A DNA stretch of 64,000 nt from Flagellimonas sp. CMM7 (GTDB taxonomy: Bacteria; Bacteroidota; Bacteroidia; Flavobacteriales; Flavobacteriaceae). A program made the position numbers and the translations under genes. The stretch lies in NCBI RefSeq assembly GCF_021390195.1, contig NZ_CP090003.1:1848001-1912000 (forward strand), given 5' to 3'. The notes beneath the pieces are model-generated. The model was not told where the DNA came from. It worked only from the letters and a program-made list of their open reading frames with translations, and searched no databases. How positions within the stretch are numbered: position 1 is the stretch's first letter; the number at the start of each line of letters is the position of its first letter. Shown in pieces: positions 34,636 through 43,555 of this stretch.

Positions 34636-36696
34636 ATGAAAAGACTGATTTTAATTTTATTTCTCATTCTTTCACCAGGGCTTAAATCCCAGGAGGTCAC
34701 CCTATTGCAGTTTCAGGATGAAGAATTGTCTTTAAGCTCCCCAAGCGAACAACAGGTTGAATATTTCAAGCCTGTTTTTATAAAGCAACTTGAAACCCTT
34801 GACCGTAGAGAATTAACCAAATTTGTTCGCGTAAAAGGGACAACCGCCAAGCTCATTAAACAAGCAGATTCTTATTTTGATAAAATGTGGTACGCCGAAG
34901 CGGCCCGCGTTTATGATGTTGTCTTGGAAAAAAGTGATGCAGAGCATACTTTCAAACTTCTTTCCAATGCAGGCGATTCCCATTATTATACCGGTAATCT
35001 AGAAAAGTCCTATAAATGGTACCATGAGCTTTATGAGACATTTAGGGAAAGAATTACTGAGGAAAAGTTTTTCAAGTATGCCCATAGTCTAAAAGGAACC
35101 GGTCGGTATCGTAGAGCTGCCAAGCTCACCAAACTGTTCAGACAAAAAAGAGATGAACCACTTAACGAATTGGATAAGGACAACGTTACGTCTAACGCAC
35201 CTGCTTTGGTAGAGATTAAGAATATGGCGATAAATTCAAAATATTCGGATTTTTCTCCAATGTTCCATAATGAGTCAGAAGTGGTTTTTGCATCGGCACA
35301 TGATTCTTCCTTCCTTACTACGAGAAGGTATAAGTGGAACAACCAGCCTTTCTTAGATTTATATGTGGCAAAGGCAGATAGCGAGGGTGAGGATTTAACA
35401 AGTCCGAAAAAATTCTCTAAACAAATCAACACAAAATACCATGAAGCTTCAGTGGCGTTCTCGCCAGATCAAAAAACCATCTATTTTACAAGAAATAATT
35501 ATGGTAAAAAGCTCAAGCGTGGCAAAAATGGAATAAATCATCTAAAAATTTATCAATCTAAGTTTGTAGATGATCAATGGACCAAAGCAGTGGAGGTTTC
35601 GTTTAACAGTGAAAACTACTCTACAGGTCATCCTTCTGTAAGTCCAGATGGTAAAAAGCTATATTTTGTATCAGATAGACCGGGTGGCTTTGGCCTAACG
35701 GATGTTTATAAGGTGGATATTCTAGAAAATGGTGCTTTCTCTGAACCAGAAAACCTAGGAAGGACAGTAAACACCAGCAAAAAGGAGATGTTCCCTTATA
35801 TAACAGAAAATGCCCTTTATTTTTCTTCCGACAGGAATATGGGAATGGGTGGTTTAGACATTTACAAAGCAGATTACGCAGGTGGCGTTTTTGGCATTGG
35901 CATTAATTTGGGAGAACCCATTAATAGTAATAGGGATGATTTTTCCTATATAATAGATGAAAACAACGAAAAAGGATATTTTGCCTCAAACCGAAAAGGA
36001 GGAAAAGGAGATGATGATATATATTCTTTTAAACACATTTTAAATCTCAATGCCATTTCAGGCTCCATACAGGACCTTATTAGTGAAGATCCCATTGCCG
36101 ATGCCATGGTTAGTCTATTTGACAAGGACAATCTTAGGATTGATTCCGTGCTAACTGGAAAGGATGGTAGTTTTATCTTTGAAAACCTTGCGCCTTCAAA
36201 CAAGTATACCGTAAGGACCGTTAAAAAAGGTTATTTTGAAGATAGCCTATCCACAAACACCAAAAACAATGAAAGGATTACGGTGACGCAATCCTTAAAA
36301 CAATTAAAGGAAATCATCGCAGAAGAAAAAGGTGTTCTGAAACTAGAAACGGAAACTATTTATTTTGACTTTGACCGATTTAACATTAAACAACAGGCTT
36401 CACAAGAGCTGGATAAGTTGGTAGAGGTAATGAGAGAATATCCAGAGATGGTCATAAAAATAGAATCCCATACAGATGCCATAGGCAAGAAGGCCTACAA
36501 CAAATACCTATCGGACAAACGTGCAAAAGCCACAAGAGATTACATTATTTCGCAGGGCATTGACTCTTCAAGAGTACAAAGCGCCATAGGTTATGGTGAG
36601 GAACGGCTATTAAATGATTGTGCTGATGGAACTAGATGCTCTAGAGATAAGCACCAACAGAATAGGCGTTCAGAATTTATAATAGTAGAAATGTAG
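34636..36696 (+). CDS. PorE-like TPR/PD40/OmpA outer-membrane protein
   Basis: This 686-residue protein has a signal peptide (MKRLILILFLILSPGLKSQ), a TPR-like helical part (about 50-150), PD40-type beta-propeller blades (SVAFSPDQKTIYFTRNN, PSVSPDGKKLYFVSDRPGG, YFSSDRNMGMGGLDIY), a carboxypeptidase-regulatory-like beta domain (about 480-550) and an OmpA C-terminal domain (FDFDRFNIKQQASQELDKL, NRRSEFIIVEM). This order matches PorE of the type IX secretion system, which ties the machine to peptidoglycan, although flavobacteria have several paralogues. The upstream GTG at 34630 is not preferred. Confidence 0.85.
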   Translation: MKRLILILFLILSPGLKSQEVTLLQFQDEELSLSSPSEQQVEYFKPVFIKQLETLDRRELTKFVRVKGTTAKLIKQADSYFDKMWYAEAARVYDVVLEKSDAEHTFKLLSNAGDSHYYTGNLEKSYKWYHELYETFRERITEEKFFKYAHSLKGTGRYRRAAKLTKLFRQKRDEPLNELDKDNVTSNAPALVEIKNMAINSKYSDFSPMFHNESEVVFASAHDSSFLTTRRYKWNNQPFLDLYVAKADSEGEDLTSPKKFSKQINTKYHEASVAFSPDQKTIYFTRNNYGKKLKRGKNGINHLKIYQSKFVDDQWTKAVEVSFNSENYSTGHPSVSPDGKKLYFVSDRPGGFGLTDVYKVDILENGAFSEPENLGRTVNTSKKEMFPYITENALYFSSDRNMGMGGLDIYKADYAGGVFGIGINLGEPINSNRDDFSYIIDENNEKGYFASNRKGGKGDDDIYSFKHILNLNAISGSIQDLISEDPIADAMVSLFDKDNLRIDSVLTGKDGSFIFENLAPSNKYTVRTVKKGYFEDSLSTNTKNNERITVTQSLKQLKEIIAEEKGVLKLETETIYFDFDRFNIKQQASQELDKLVEVMREYPEMVIKIESHTDAIGKKAYNKYLSDKRAKATRDYIISQGIDSSRVQSAIGYGEERLLNDCADGTRCSRDKHQQNRRSEFIIVEM

Positions 36697-36717
36697 CTGC
36701 TATATACCTTATAATAT

Positions 36718-36749
36718 AAAAGCCCCTTCCTATCAGTTGGGGCTTTTTT
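36718..36749 (+). terminator. Rho-independent terminator after the PorE-like gene
   Basis: AAAAGCCCC and GGGGCTTTTTT form a strong stem with a 12-base loop and T run, 21 bases after the stop codon. Confidence 0.9.
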
Positions 36750-36866
36750 AATGTTTTTTCATACTTCGGACTGCATTACACCGATGTTCCTCTCGTTATC
36801 CTGTTATTCTTGACTTGTATTTTACCGATGAATATTTGTGCTTCATAGGGTTTTAAAAAAAAACGG

Positions 36867-36923
36867 GCTGTTTGTCAATCTTTTTTGGGTTTTCATCCTG
36901 TTGTTTTTCGAGCTGTTTGTCAA
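36867..36923 (+). repeat. Direct repeat GCTGTTTGTCAA, two copies
   Basis: The 12-base word GCTGTTTGTCAA occurs at 36867-36878 and 36912-36923, 45 bases apart, upstream of the DUF6747 gene. This spacing is near four turns of DNA, so a pair of regulator sites is possible. Chance cannot be excluded. Confidence 0.35.
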
Positions 36924-36966
36924 AGCATAATCTTTGTCCTGTCTTTAAATCTTAAAAAGCTGACTT

Positions 36967-37137
36967 ATGAAGAAATTAATACTCGTAAAAGAAATTTATC
37001 TAGAAGGATTTAGAAACCTTGGCAGTATTTTATTAGAAAAGTACTTTAAAGTATTTGCCTGGTTTAGTTTTGTAATGTTCTTTATAGTGCTGTATGCATT
37101 TGTATATAGAATTGCTACTGGTTTTGCTTTTGACTAA
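36967..37137 (+). CDS. DUF6747-like small membrane protein
   Basis: This 56-residue protein begins MKKLILVKEIYLEGFRNLG and ends with a hydrophobic helix (VFAWFSFVMFFIVLYAFVYRIATGFAF). It matches the small flavobacterial DUF6747 family as far as memory allows. It is short enough to be missed by simple gene calling. A strong terminator-like hairpin follows 25 bases downstream. Its function is unknown; it would sit in the inner membrane. Confidence 0.75.
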   Translation: MKKLILVKEIYLEGFRNLGSILLEKYFKVFAWFSFVMFFIVLYAFVYRIATGFAFD

Positions 37138-37161
37138 GTAAATCCAAAGTGTTTAAAGAAC

Positions 37162-37199
37162 AAAAAAGCCCGGCTAGCTGGGGAGCACTGGGCTTTTCT
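37162..37199. terminator. Bidirectional terminator between DUF6747 and DUF4837 genes
   Basis: AAAAGCCC and GGGCTTTT flank an 18-base loop with A and T runs outside. It separates the convergent genes at 36967 and 37225. Confidence 0.85.
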
Positions 37200-37224
37200 G
37201 TTTTACAATTAAGTTGTCTGATTT

Positions 37225-38214
37225 TTAGGAACCGCTATTAAATTTAACGGTTCTCAGAATTGCTTCCAATTCAAACATATAGTCTCGTTTTTCTGCAGAA
37301 GGTGCAAAAGTAAACCCTTCCAGAACGAGTTTCCTGTTATTCTCTTTGTCATTGATAATATAGGTCAAGAAAGGGCCTGCCATGGGGTATCCGCTAATTT
37401 CCCATATTCCTCTAGCTTCTGCAGCTTTTTTTCCTCCTATTTGAGCAGGGAAAACATAGGGTGAAAAAGCTTTTTCAGTAATCATAAAAGTGTTCTCATA
37501 AGGTCCGGGTACATACTTCTTACCTATAGAATCCCTCATCTTTACAATATCGTTCACAAAAGTGGAATCGTTAGAAAAACTATCCCACGGCATGCTGTAT
37601 GCAACAATATTCATAGTTCCTTTAGGAATCTGAATATCCATCCAAACAAAATTCTTCTCACGTTTTCCAACCTTATATAATGATGGAACCTTTAAGCTTA
37701 TTCCCAACTCTTCTTCAAATGCTTTTTCCTTGTTCAAAGAGCGTGTAAAACGTTTTTGAGCCTCGGCAATTTCAACTTTTTTATACGATGCAATGGCCAT
37801 TCCAGCTAAGGAATCAATGTTTCCTGCCAAATCATTGTAGGTTTCTCCTTTTATTACCGCCACTTTTTGAGGTTTGGCGTACACATCTGTCTTTATATGG
37901 GCAAGCGATAATGTATCCTGTTGCACAAAAAGAACAGACCTTGAGTATGTAATAGCTCCTTTAAATACTTGCGGCGGAATTTGAGTTATACTGAACTTAG
38001 GTTCTCCTTGAGGTAGACCCAATACAGGAGCTGCAAACTGTTCCCTAATTTTATCGCCTACACCACCTTGCCAAAGCTCAGTGTCCATAACAACCATAAG
38101 AGAGTTAATGCCGCCTGTTGAAGGGGGCAGAAATCGCGGCTTTGGTCCAGAATCTTTACATGATAACATCACCATGGATATCATGGCAATGGATAATACT
38201 GATAATTTTTTCAT
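37225..38214 (-). CDS. DUF4837 lipoprotein
   Basis: This 329-residue protein begins MKKLSVLSIAMISMVMLSCKD, with a lipobox Cys at about 19. The rest fits DUF4837, a Bacteroidota family of periplasmic or outer-membrane lipoproteins with no known role. The segment FLPPSTGGINSLMVVMDTELWQG near the start is the family signature. It follows the MltD-like gene by 12 bases and is probably co-transcribed with it, so a cell-wall link is likely. Confidence 0.85.
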   Translation of the reverse strand: MKKLSVLSIAMISMVMLSCKDSGPKPRFLPPSTGGINSLMVVMDTELWQGGVGDKIREQFAAPVLGLPQGEPKFSITQIPPQVFKGAITYSRSVLFVQQDTLSLAHIKTDVYAKPQKVAVIKGETYNDLAGNIDSLAGMAIASYKKVEIAEAQKRFTRSLNKEKAFEEELGISLKVPSLYKVGKREKNFVWMDIQIPKGTMNIVAYSMPWDSFSNDSTFVNDIVKMRDSIGKKYVPGPYENTFMITEKAFSPYVFPAQIGGKKAAEARGIWEISGYPMAGPFLTYIINDKENNRKLVLEGFTFAPSAEKRDYMFELEAILRTVKFNSGS

Positions 38215-38226
38215 CTCGAGTTAAAT

Positions 38227-39870
38227 TTACGAAGAACAATCGCACAATTTTAGTTTTGTGCCCGGTTTTAAGTTGTTACCACTAAGACCGTTCCATTTTC
38301 GTAAATTTTCTATAGAAACTCCAGGATATTTTCTTGATATGGTCCAAAGGGAGTCCCCCTCCTTAACCGTATGCACTTTGGAGCCATTGCTTGCCAATGT
38401 CGCTGTAGATGAATTTGATGTGCTTGTTTTAGCCACGGCTTGTTTGGAAATATATGGTTTTCTCGGAAAAATAGTAAGTCGCTGTCCTACTCTTAAGTTG
38501 TTGCTTCGCAATCCATTCCATCTTTTTATTTGACTTACGCCAACACCATATCTTTCAGCTATTCTCCCCAAATAATCCCCGCTTCTAACTTTATACCTAA
38601 CCTGGTTTTTTGCCTGTGTTAGCTGTGGCAAAGGTTTTTCCAAAGAATCCAATTCTTTTTTGGCATATGCATAAATGGCCTCTTCATTGCTTACAAACTT
38701 TCCAATTTTAGTAACTGGTAAGCGAAGTGCGTACGTTTTGCCCTTTATCTTAGGTATAATATTTAGTTTGTATGCAGGGTTCAACATTTCCAATTCTTCC
38801 TTGCTAATGTCTACCAACTTAGATATTTGGTCAAATGTGATTAGGTTTTTTACGTGAACCGTATCCGTTTCAAAATAAGGCCTATCAGCTTTTTTATATT
38901 GAAGCCCATGTTCCTCGGCATATTCAAAAATGTACATGGTCGCTAGAAAGGCGGGCAGGTAACCGGCTGTTTCACGTGGAAGGTTCCTTCTAATGTTCCA
39001 ATAGTTCTTGTAGCCGCCCGATCGTCTTATGGCTTTGTTTACATTTCCAGGGCCTGAGTTATATGCCGCCAATGCCAAATCCCAATCGTTAAAAATACCA
39101 TGGAGTTTTGATAAATACTTTGCCGCTGCTTTGGTTGCAAAAATAGGGTCGTTACGTTCATCCACATAACTGCTAACTTCCAAACCATACATTTTTCCGG
39201 TACCATACATAAACTGCCATAGCCCTTTAGCGCCAACTCTTGATCTTGCCCTAGGATTTAATGCAGATTCTATAATGGCCAAGTATTTTATCTCTAACGG
39301 AACGTCTTGGTTATCCAGTTCTTGCTCAAATAATGGGAAATAAAACTGGCTAGCAGTAATCATCCTTTGCATTAAATCTTTCTTTCTTACCAAAAAGGAC
39401 TTTATAACACTTTCCAAAGAAGAGTTGTACGAAATATTGAAAGGTGTTTTTTCATCCAACAATGCCAATCTTGCTTTAAGTGTATCCGTAGGTAAATCAA
39501 CCATTGTGATTTCTTCTTCGGAAGGATTCTGTACCTCAAGCAGCAGCTCACTAAAGAGCTGTGCACTATCATGCAGTTCCTTAAGCCAAAGACTATCATA
39601 TCTTCTTGCCTCTTCCAAGTCCATCAACTTAGTTTTGCTGTCTTCCCCAACAGACACTGCCATGGTATTGCCATCTATTTTGTCCTCAGCAATTTTTAGG
39701 TTCAATGGCTTGACCGGCTGCACAGAAACAGAGTCTTCTTGTAAAGTTTGTGACAAAACTTCCGTGGAATTAGTTTGCTTTGTGCCTGTGGAATCTATCT
39801 CTTGTGCAAAGAGTGAAGAAGCTGAAAAAAGAAGCGCTGTAGATACAGCTATTTTAAATATTTGGTTCAT
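38227..39870 (-). CDS. MltD-like lytic transglycosylase with two LysM domains
   Basis: This 547-residue exported protein begins with a signal peptide ending SLFAQ. A transglycosylase domain follows about residues 190-310 with the catalytic Glu in AIIESALNPRARS (about E201), and GAKGLWQFM and LALAAYNSGPGNV. Two LysM modules at about 425-475 and 500-545 (VRSGDYLGRIAERYGVG and VKEGDSLWTISRKY) bind peptidoglycan. The ATG at 39870 is preferred over a TTG nine codons earlier. The PRETAGY codons contain a parS-like CACGTG (see findings). It cleaves the glycan strand, forming anhydro-muropeptides. Confidence 0.92.
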   Translation of the reverse strand: MNQIFKIAVSTALLFSASSLFAQEIDSTGTKQTNSTEVLSQTLQEDSVSVQPVKPLNLKIAEDKIDGNTMAVSVGEDSKTKLMDLEEARRYDSLWLKELHDSAQLFSELLLEVQNPSEEEITMVDLPTDTLKARLALLDEKTPFNISYNSSLESVIKSFLVRKKDLMQRMITASQFYFPLFEQELDNQDVPLEIKYLAIIESALNPRARSRVGAKGLWQFMYGTGKMYGLEVSSYVDERNDPIFATKAAAKYLSKLHGIFNDWDLALAAYNSGPGNVNKAIRRSGGYKNYWNIRRNLPRETAGYLPAFLATMYIFEYAEEHGLQYKKADRPYFETDTVHVKNLITFDQISKLVDISKEELEMLNPAYKLNIIPKIKGKTYALRLPVTKIGKFVSNEEAIYAYAKKELDSLEKPLPQLTQAKNQVRYKVRSGDYLGRIAERYGVGVSQIKRWNGLRSNNLRVGQRLTIFPRKPYISKQAVAKTSTSNSSTATLASNGSKVHTVKEGDSLWTISRKYPGVSIENLRKWNGLSGNNLKPGTKLKLCDCSS

Positions 39871-39989
39871 TTTGGACAAGGTTTGATTTTGGGGCAAACG
39901 AAAATGGTGTTTTTTTCTGAAATATTAAAGTTTTCAGTCCAAAACATAGCATTGCATAGGATTTCTCCTATTAATTCATAACGTGCATA

Positions 39990-41180
39990 TTAGCCCAATA
40001 TTGCAGCGATTCCAGGTAGTGTTCTTCCTTCAAGACTCTCCAGCATTGCACCTCCGCCAGTGGAGACATAACTCACCTTATCTTCAAAGCCAAATTGTTT
40101 TACCGCAGCTACAGAATCTCCACCTCCAACAAGTGAAAAGGCTCCGTTTTGTGTTGCTTCATCAATGGCATTGCCCACGGCAATTGTTCCCTTGGCAAAA
40201 CTCTCCATTTCAAAAACACCAACAGGTCCGTTCCACAGTATAGTTTTGGAATCCAAAATCACTTGTTTAAAGATTTCCAAAGTTTGTGGTCCGGCATCAA
40301 GACCTTGCCACCCATCTGGAATCTCGTTAACATCCATAAACTGAGTGTTGGCATTATTATCAAAAGCATCCGCAGCCAAAACATCAACAGGTAAATGGAT
40401 TTTTACCCCTTTTTCAGACGCTTGCTTTAAAATAGTAAGAGCCAATTCCATTTTATCATCTTCACATATGGAATCTCCAACTTTTCCTCCTTGTGCTTTT
40501 ACAAAAGTATAGGTCATTCCACCTCCAATAATCAAGTTGTCCACTTTGTCCAAGATGTTTTCAATAATTGTAATCTTAGAAGAAACTTTTGCACCCCCTA
40601 AAATGGCAGTTATTGGTTTTTCCCCTGTTTGCATTATCTTTTCTATGGCCTTAATCTCCTTAGCCAATAAATACCCAAAGCACTTGTTTTCGTTGAAATA
40701 TTTTGCAACAATAGTTGTAGAAGCATGTGCTCTATGTGCTGTTCCGAATGCATCATTCACATAAATATCGCCATGCTTGGAAAGTGCTTCTGCAAAAGCT
40801 TCATCTCCGCTTTCTTCCTCACTGTAAAAGCGAAGGTTTTCCAATAACAATACTTCACCGCTTTGCAATTCTGAAACAGCCGCATCGGCAATGTCCCCAA
40901 CACAATCCTCTGCAAATTTCACCTGTACTCCAATAATTTCTGAAACTTTTTCGCAAATATGGGCTAATGACATGTCTGGATTTACTTTTCCTTTGGGCCT
41001 GCCCAAATGGCTCATTAAGACGGCACTTCCACCGTCTTCCAAAACTTTTAGGATACTGGGTTTTGCAGCTTCAATTCTGCTGGTATCGGTAACGTTGAAA
41101 TCTGCATCCAGCGGCACATTAAAATCAACACGAATCAATGCTTTTTTATTTTCAAAATTGTAATCCTCTATGGTCTTCAT
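39990..41180 (-). CDS. pgk: Phosphoglycerate kinase
   Basis: This 396-residue glycolytic enzyme has the N-terminal motif [12 protein letters not shown], the hinge [10 protein letters not shown] and the C-terminal nucleotide-site segment [15 protein letters not shown]. It moves phosphate from 1,3-bisphosphoglycerate to ADP. The length is normal. A TACATTTG -7 element lies at 41203-41210. Confidence 0.97.
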   Translation of the reverse strand: MKTIEDYNFENKKALIRVDFNVPLDADFNVTDTSRIEAAKPSILKVLEDGGSAVLMSHLGRPKGKVNPDMSLAHICEKVSEIIGVQVKFAEDCVGDIADAAVSELQSGEVLLLENLRFYSEEESGDEAFAEALSKHGDIYVNDAFGTAHRAHASTTIVAKYFNENKCFGYLLAKEIKAIEKIMQTGEKPITAILGGAKVSSKITIIENILDKVDNLIIGGGMTYTFVKAQGGKVGDSICEDDKMELALTILKQASEKGVKIHLPVDVLAADAFDNNANTQFMDVNEIPDGWQGLDAGPQTLEIFKQVILDSKTILWNGPVGVFEMESFAKGTIAVGNAIDEATQNGAFSLVGGGDSVAAVKQFGFEDKVSYVSTGGGAMLESLEGRTLPGIAAILG

Positions 41181-41202
41181 TAGTATATGTTTATGGCAAG
41201 CC

Positions 41203-41210
41203 CAAATGTA
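41203..41210 (-). promoter_or_regulatory. -7 promoter element of pgk
   Basis: The minus strand reads TACATTTG, matching TAnnTTTG, 23 to 30 bases before the ATG at 41180. No clear -33 element is visible. Confidence 0.5.
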
Positions 41211-41299
41211 AAGATTTCCTGCTTTCCAGTTTGATCATAACCAGCATATTTTTAGAGTTGCAACAAAAAATCATCTAAAACATATGGAACCTAAAAAAT

Positions 41300-41307
41300 G
41301 TATCTTT
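41300..41307 (+). promoter_or_regulatory. -7 promoter element of holB
   Basis: TATCTTTG ends five bases before the ATG at 41313. This shows that an in-frame ATG at 41298 is not the start, because it would lie inside the promoter, and that the message is close to leaderless. Confidence 0.55.
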
Positions 41308-41312
41308 GGAGC

Positions 41313-42464
41313 ATGCTGTTTAAAGACGTTTTAGGCCTTGAGCATATCAAAAAACATTTGGTGACCACTGCTGACTCCGGCAGGGTGGCGCACGCACAAT
41401 TATTTATTGGCCCAGAGGGTTCCGGAACCCTCCCCATGGCATTGGCATACGCTCAATATTTACTTTGTGGCAATCTTGGTGGGGAAAACGATGGGGAAAA
41501 TATGGCTTGCAATGCTAAGTGTAATTCCCTTACCCATCCAGATTTACATTTTGTGTTTCCAGTTTCCAATTCCGATAAAGTAAAGTCCCATGCCGTAAGT
41601 GATCATTACATTCAAGATTGGCGACAATTTGTAAATGAACAGCCCTATGGCAATCTGTTTGATTGGTACAGGCTTATAGGCATAGAGAAAAAGCAAGGCC
41701 AGATAGGCGTGGATGAAGCACAGGATGTGGTTAAAAAACTTTCCCTCAAATCTTATGAGGGTGGCTATAAAATAGTGGTCATCTGGATGGCGGAAAAAAT
41801 GAATATTTCCGCTGCCAACAAGCTCTTAAAACTTATTGAAGAGCCGCCAGAGAAAACGATTCTACTTCTAATTGCTGAAGAGGAGGAAAAAATTATCAAT
41901 ACTATTCTTTCGCGTTGTCAAGTTCTGCATTTTCCGCCTCTTGCGCAAAGTGATATCTCTACTGAACTGATAAAACGAGGTTCAAATGAACCTGAAGCAA
42001 TTTCCATTGCACATGAAGCTCACGGCAATTTTAACAAAGCCTTGGACCTATTAAACAAGGACTCTGAAGATTTGGTGTTTGAACGCTGGTTTGTACAATG
42101 GGTGCGAAGTGCTTTTAAGGCAAAGGGAAACAGGGCCGCGATACAAGAACTGATTCTTTGGAGCGATGAGGTCGCCAAAACAGGAAGGGAGGTCCAAAAA
42201 CAATTCCTACATTATTGCTTGACCATGATGCGCCAAGCACTTTTGTTAAATTACAAAGCGGACAGTTTGGTGTATGCCAAGATGCATTTAGAGGGGTTTG
42301 ATTTAAAAAAGTTTGCGCCTTTTGTCCATGAAAACAACATTTTGGATATTGTGGAAGAATTGGAAAAAGCAATTTTTCACGTGGAACGCAATGGAAATTC
42401 TAAAATTATCTTCACAGATCTCTCTATAAAACTCACCAGGTTGCTTCATACCAAAGCGGCTTAA
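41313..42464 (+). CDS. holB: DNA polymerase III delta' subunit
   Basis: This 383-residue AAA+ clamp-loader protein begins MLFKDVLGLEHIKKHL. It has a Cys-rich insertion (CGNLGGENDGENMACNAKC) typical of zinc-binding in clamp loaders, and GPEGSGTLPMALA in place of a working P-loop, which is normal for delta'. SAANKLLKLIEEPPE and LSRCQVLHF match the family. The preceding promoter element fixes the start. It is followed by a DoxX-like gene after 17 bases. Confidence 0.92.
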   Translation: MLFKDVLGLEHIKKHLVTTADSGRVAHAQLFIGPEGSGTLPMALAYAQYLLCGNLGGENDGENMACNAKCNSLTHPDLHFVFPVSNSDKVKSHAVSDHYIQDWRQFVNEQPYGNLFDWYRLIGIEKKQGQIGVDEAQDVVKKLSLKSYEGGYKIVVIWMAEKMNISAANKLLKLIEEPPEKTILLLIAEEEEKIINTILSRCQVLHFPPLAQSDISTELIKRGSNEPEAISIAHEAHGNFNKALDLLNKDSEDLVFERWFVQWVRSAFKAKGNRAAIQELILWSDEVAKTGREVQKQFLHYCLTMMRQALLLNYKADSLVYAKMHLEGFDLKKFAPFVHENNILDIVEELEKAIFHVERNGNSKIIFTDLSIKLTRLLHTKAA

Positions 42465-42481
42465 AAACCAATACGAACGAT

Positions 42482-42880
42482 ATGGAAAATTTTACTTCAC
42501 ATGCAACACAGATTTTGTTGCTTGCCTTTTTAGCGATCACATTCTTACAAAGTGGTATTGACAAAATTATGGACTGGAAAGGAAATTTATCTTGGCTAAC
42601 CGGCCATTTTTCCAAAACCTTTTTCAAAGGCATAGTGCCCGTACTTCTTGGGATTATTTTACTTGTTGAAATGGTTTCAGGTATTTTATCAGTAGTTGGC
42701 GCTTTTCAATTTATAGCTGAAGGTGAGAGCGATATGGCCTTATGTGCGGCAATTCTTTCTGCAGTTACCTTATTATTGCTCTTATTTGGGCAAAGAGTTG
42801 CCAAAGACTATGAGGGGGCAAAAACGATAGTTATTTATTTCATCCCAACCATCTTCTTGCTGTACTTGCTTCAATCTTAA
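42482..42880 (+). CDS. DoxX/DoxD-like membrane protein
   Basis: This 132-residue protein has four membrane helices. Its start FLQSGIDKIMDWKGNLSWLTGHF matches the DoxX-type family found throughout Bacteroidota. It is separated by 17 bases from holB and probably co-transcribed. No specific function is implied. It is unlike the DoxX-like protein at 3508 in sequence. Confidence 0.75.
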   Translation: MENFTSHATQILLLAFLAITFLQSGIDKIMDWKGNLSWLTGHFSKTFFKGIVPVLLGIILLVEMVSGILSVVGAFQFIAEGESDMALCAAILSAVTLLLLLFGQRVAKDYEGAKTIVIYFIPTIFLLYLLQS

Positions 42881-42960
42881 TTCTATTGGCCATATTCTTC
42901 ACTCAGAGTTTTTGAAAGTGCCCTTACCTTGGGGAGAATAAATATCTTAAGTTGAATATC

Positions 42961-43425
42961 ATGACAGCAAAAGAAGAAATTCAGATTTTAAGATTAGGCA
43001 ATAGCGATTTGGAATTATTCATAAAGCTCGTGGAATTGTTTAATGAGGTTTTTGATGAATACCATACAATCGCTTCAAAAAATCATCTGGTAAATCTGCT
43101 TCAAAAATCTGAATTTTATGTTATCGTCGCCATCAAAAATGATATCGTTATTGGAGGGTTGACCGCCTATGAACTTCAAAAATACTATTCGGATAAAAGC
43201 GAGTTGTATCTCTATGACATTGCTGTAAAGGCTGCGTTTCATAATCAAGGTGTAGGAAAGAGATTGATCAACTATTTAAAGAATACCAGTATTGGTGTTG
43301 AAACCATTTTCGTAGATGCTCATTCTGAAGATGTTCAAGCTGTAAAATTTTACGAATCTACTTTTGGACCTGGTGAAAAGGTAGATCATTTTACTTTTGA
43401 CACCATCAGTCCGAAAAACAGTTAA
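42961..43425 (+). CDS. AAC(3)-I-like GNAT acetyltransferase
   Basis: This 154-residue GNAT-fold protein has the acetyl-CoA loop HNQGVGKRLI. The core phrases VIGGLTAYELQKYYSDKSELYLYDIAVKA and FYESTFGPGEKVDHFTFD follow the layout of aminoglycoside 3-N-acetyltransferases of type I. The family also includes chromosomal enzymes that do not give resistance. The ATG at 42961 is used; a TTG at 42952 is less likely. It sits between a DoxX gene and the amidohydrolase with no resistance-linked mobile genes nearby. Confidence 0.7.
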   Translation: MTAKEEIQILRLGNSDLELFIKLVELFNEVFDEYHTIASKNHLVNLLQKSEFYVIVAIKNDIVIGGLTAYELQKYYSDKSELYLYDIAVKAAFHNQGVGKRLINYLKNTSIGVETIFVDAHSEDVQAVKFYESTFGPGEKVDHFTFDTISPKNS

Positions 43426-43466
43426 AAGGTGGATTTTCCTTACGATAAAAACTATTCATTATCTGG

Positions 43467-43474
43467 TATCTTTG
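43467..43474 (+). promoter_or_regulatory. -7 promoter element upstream of the amidohydrolase gene
   Basis: TATCTTTG matches TAnnTTTG. It is 81 bases upstream of the ATG at 43556, which leaves a leader that could encode a 21-residue peptide (43480-43545). Confidence 0.45.
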
Positions 43475-43555
43475 GAGTTATGCTAGATTATTATTTGGTT
43501 AAAAACCAAACTAGTACACTTAAATCAAAATCAACAACCTCCTAAAATAAATAAC

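Noticed and set aside
41313..42464. holB has no working Walker A Lys
   Set aside because: The delta' subunit normally lacks ATPase residues.
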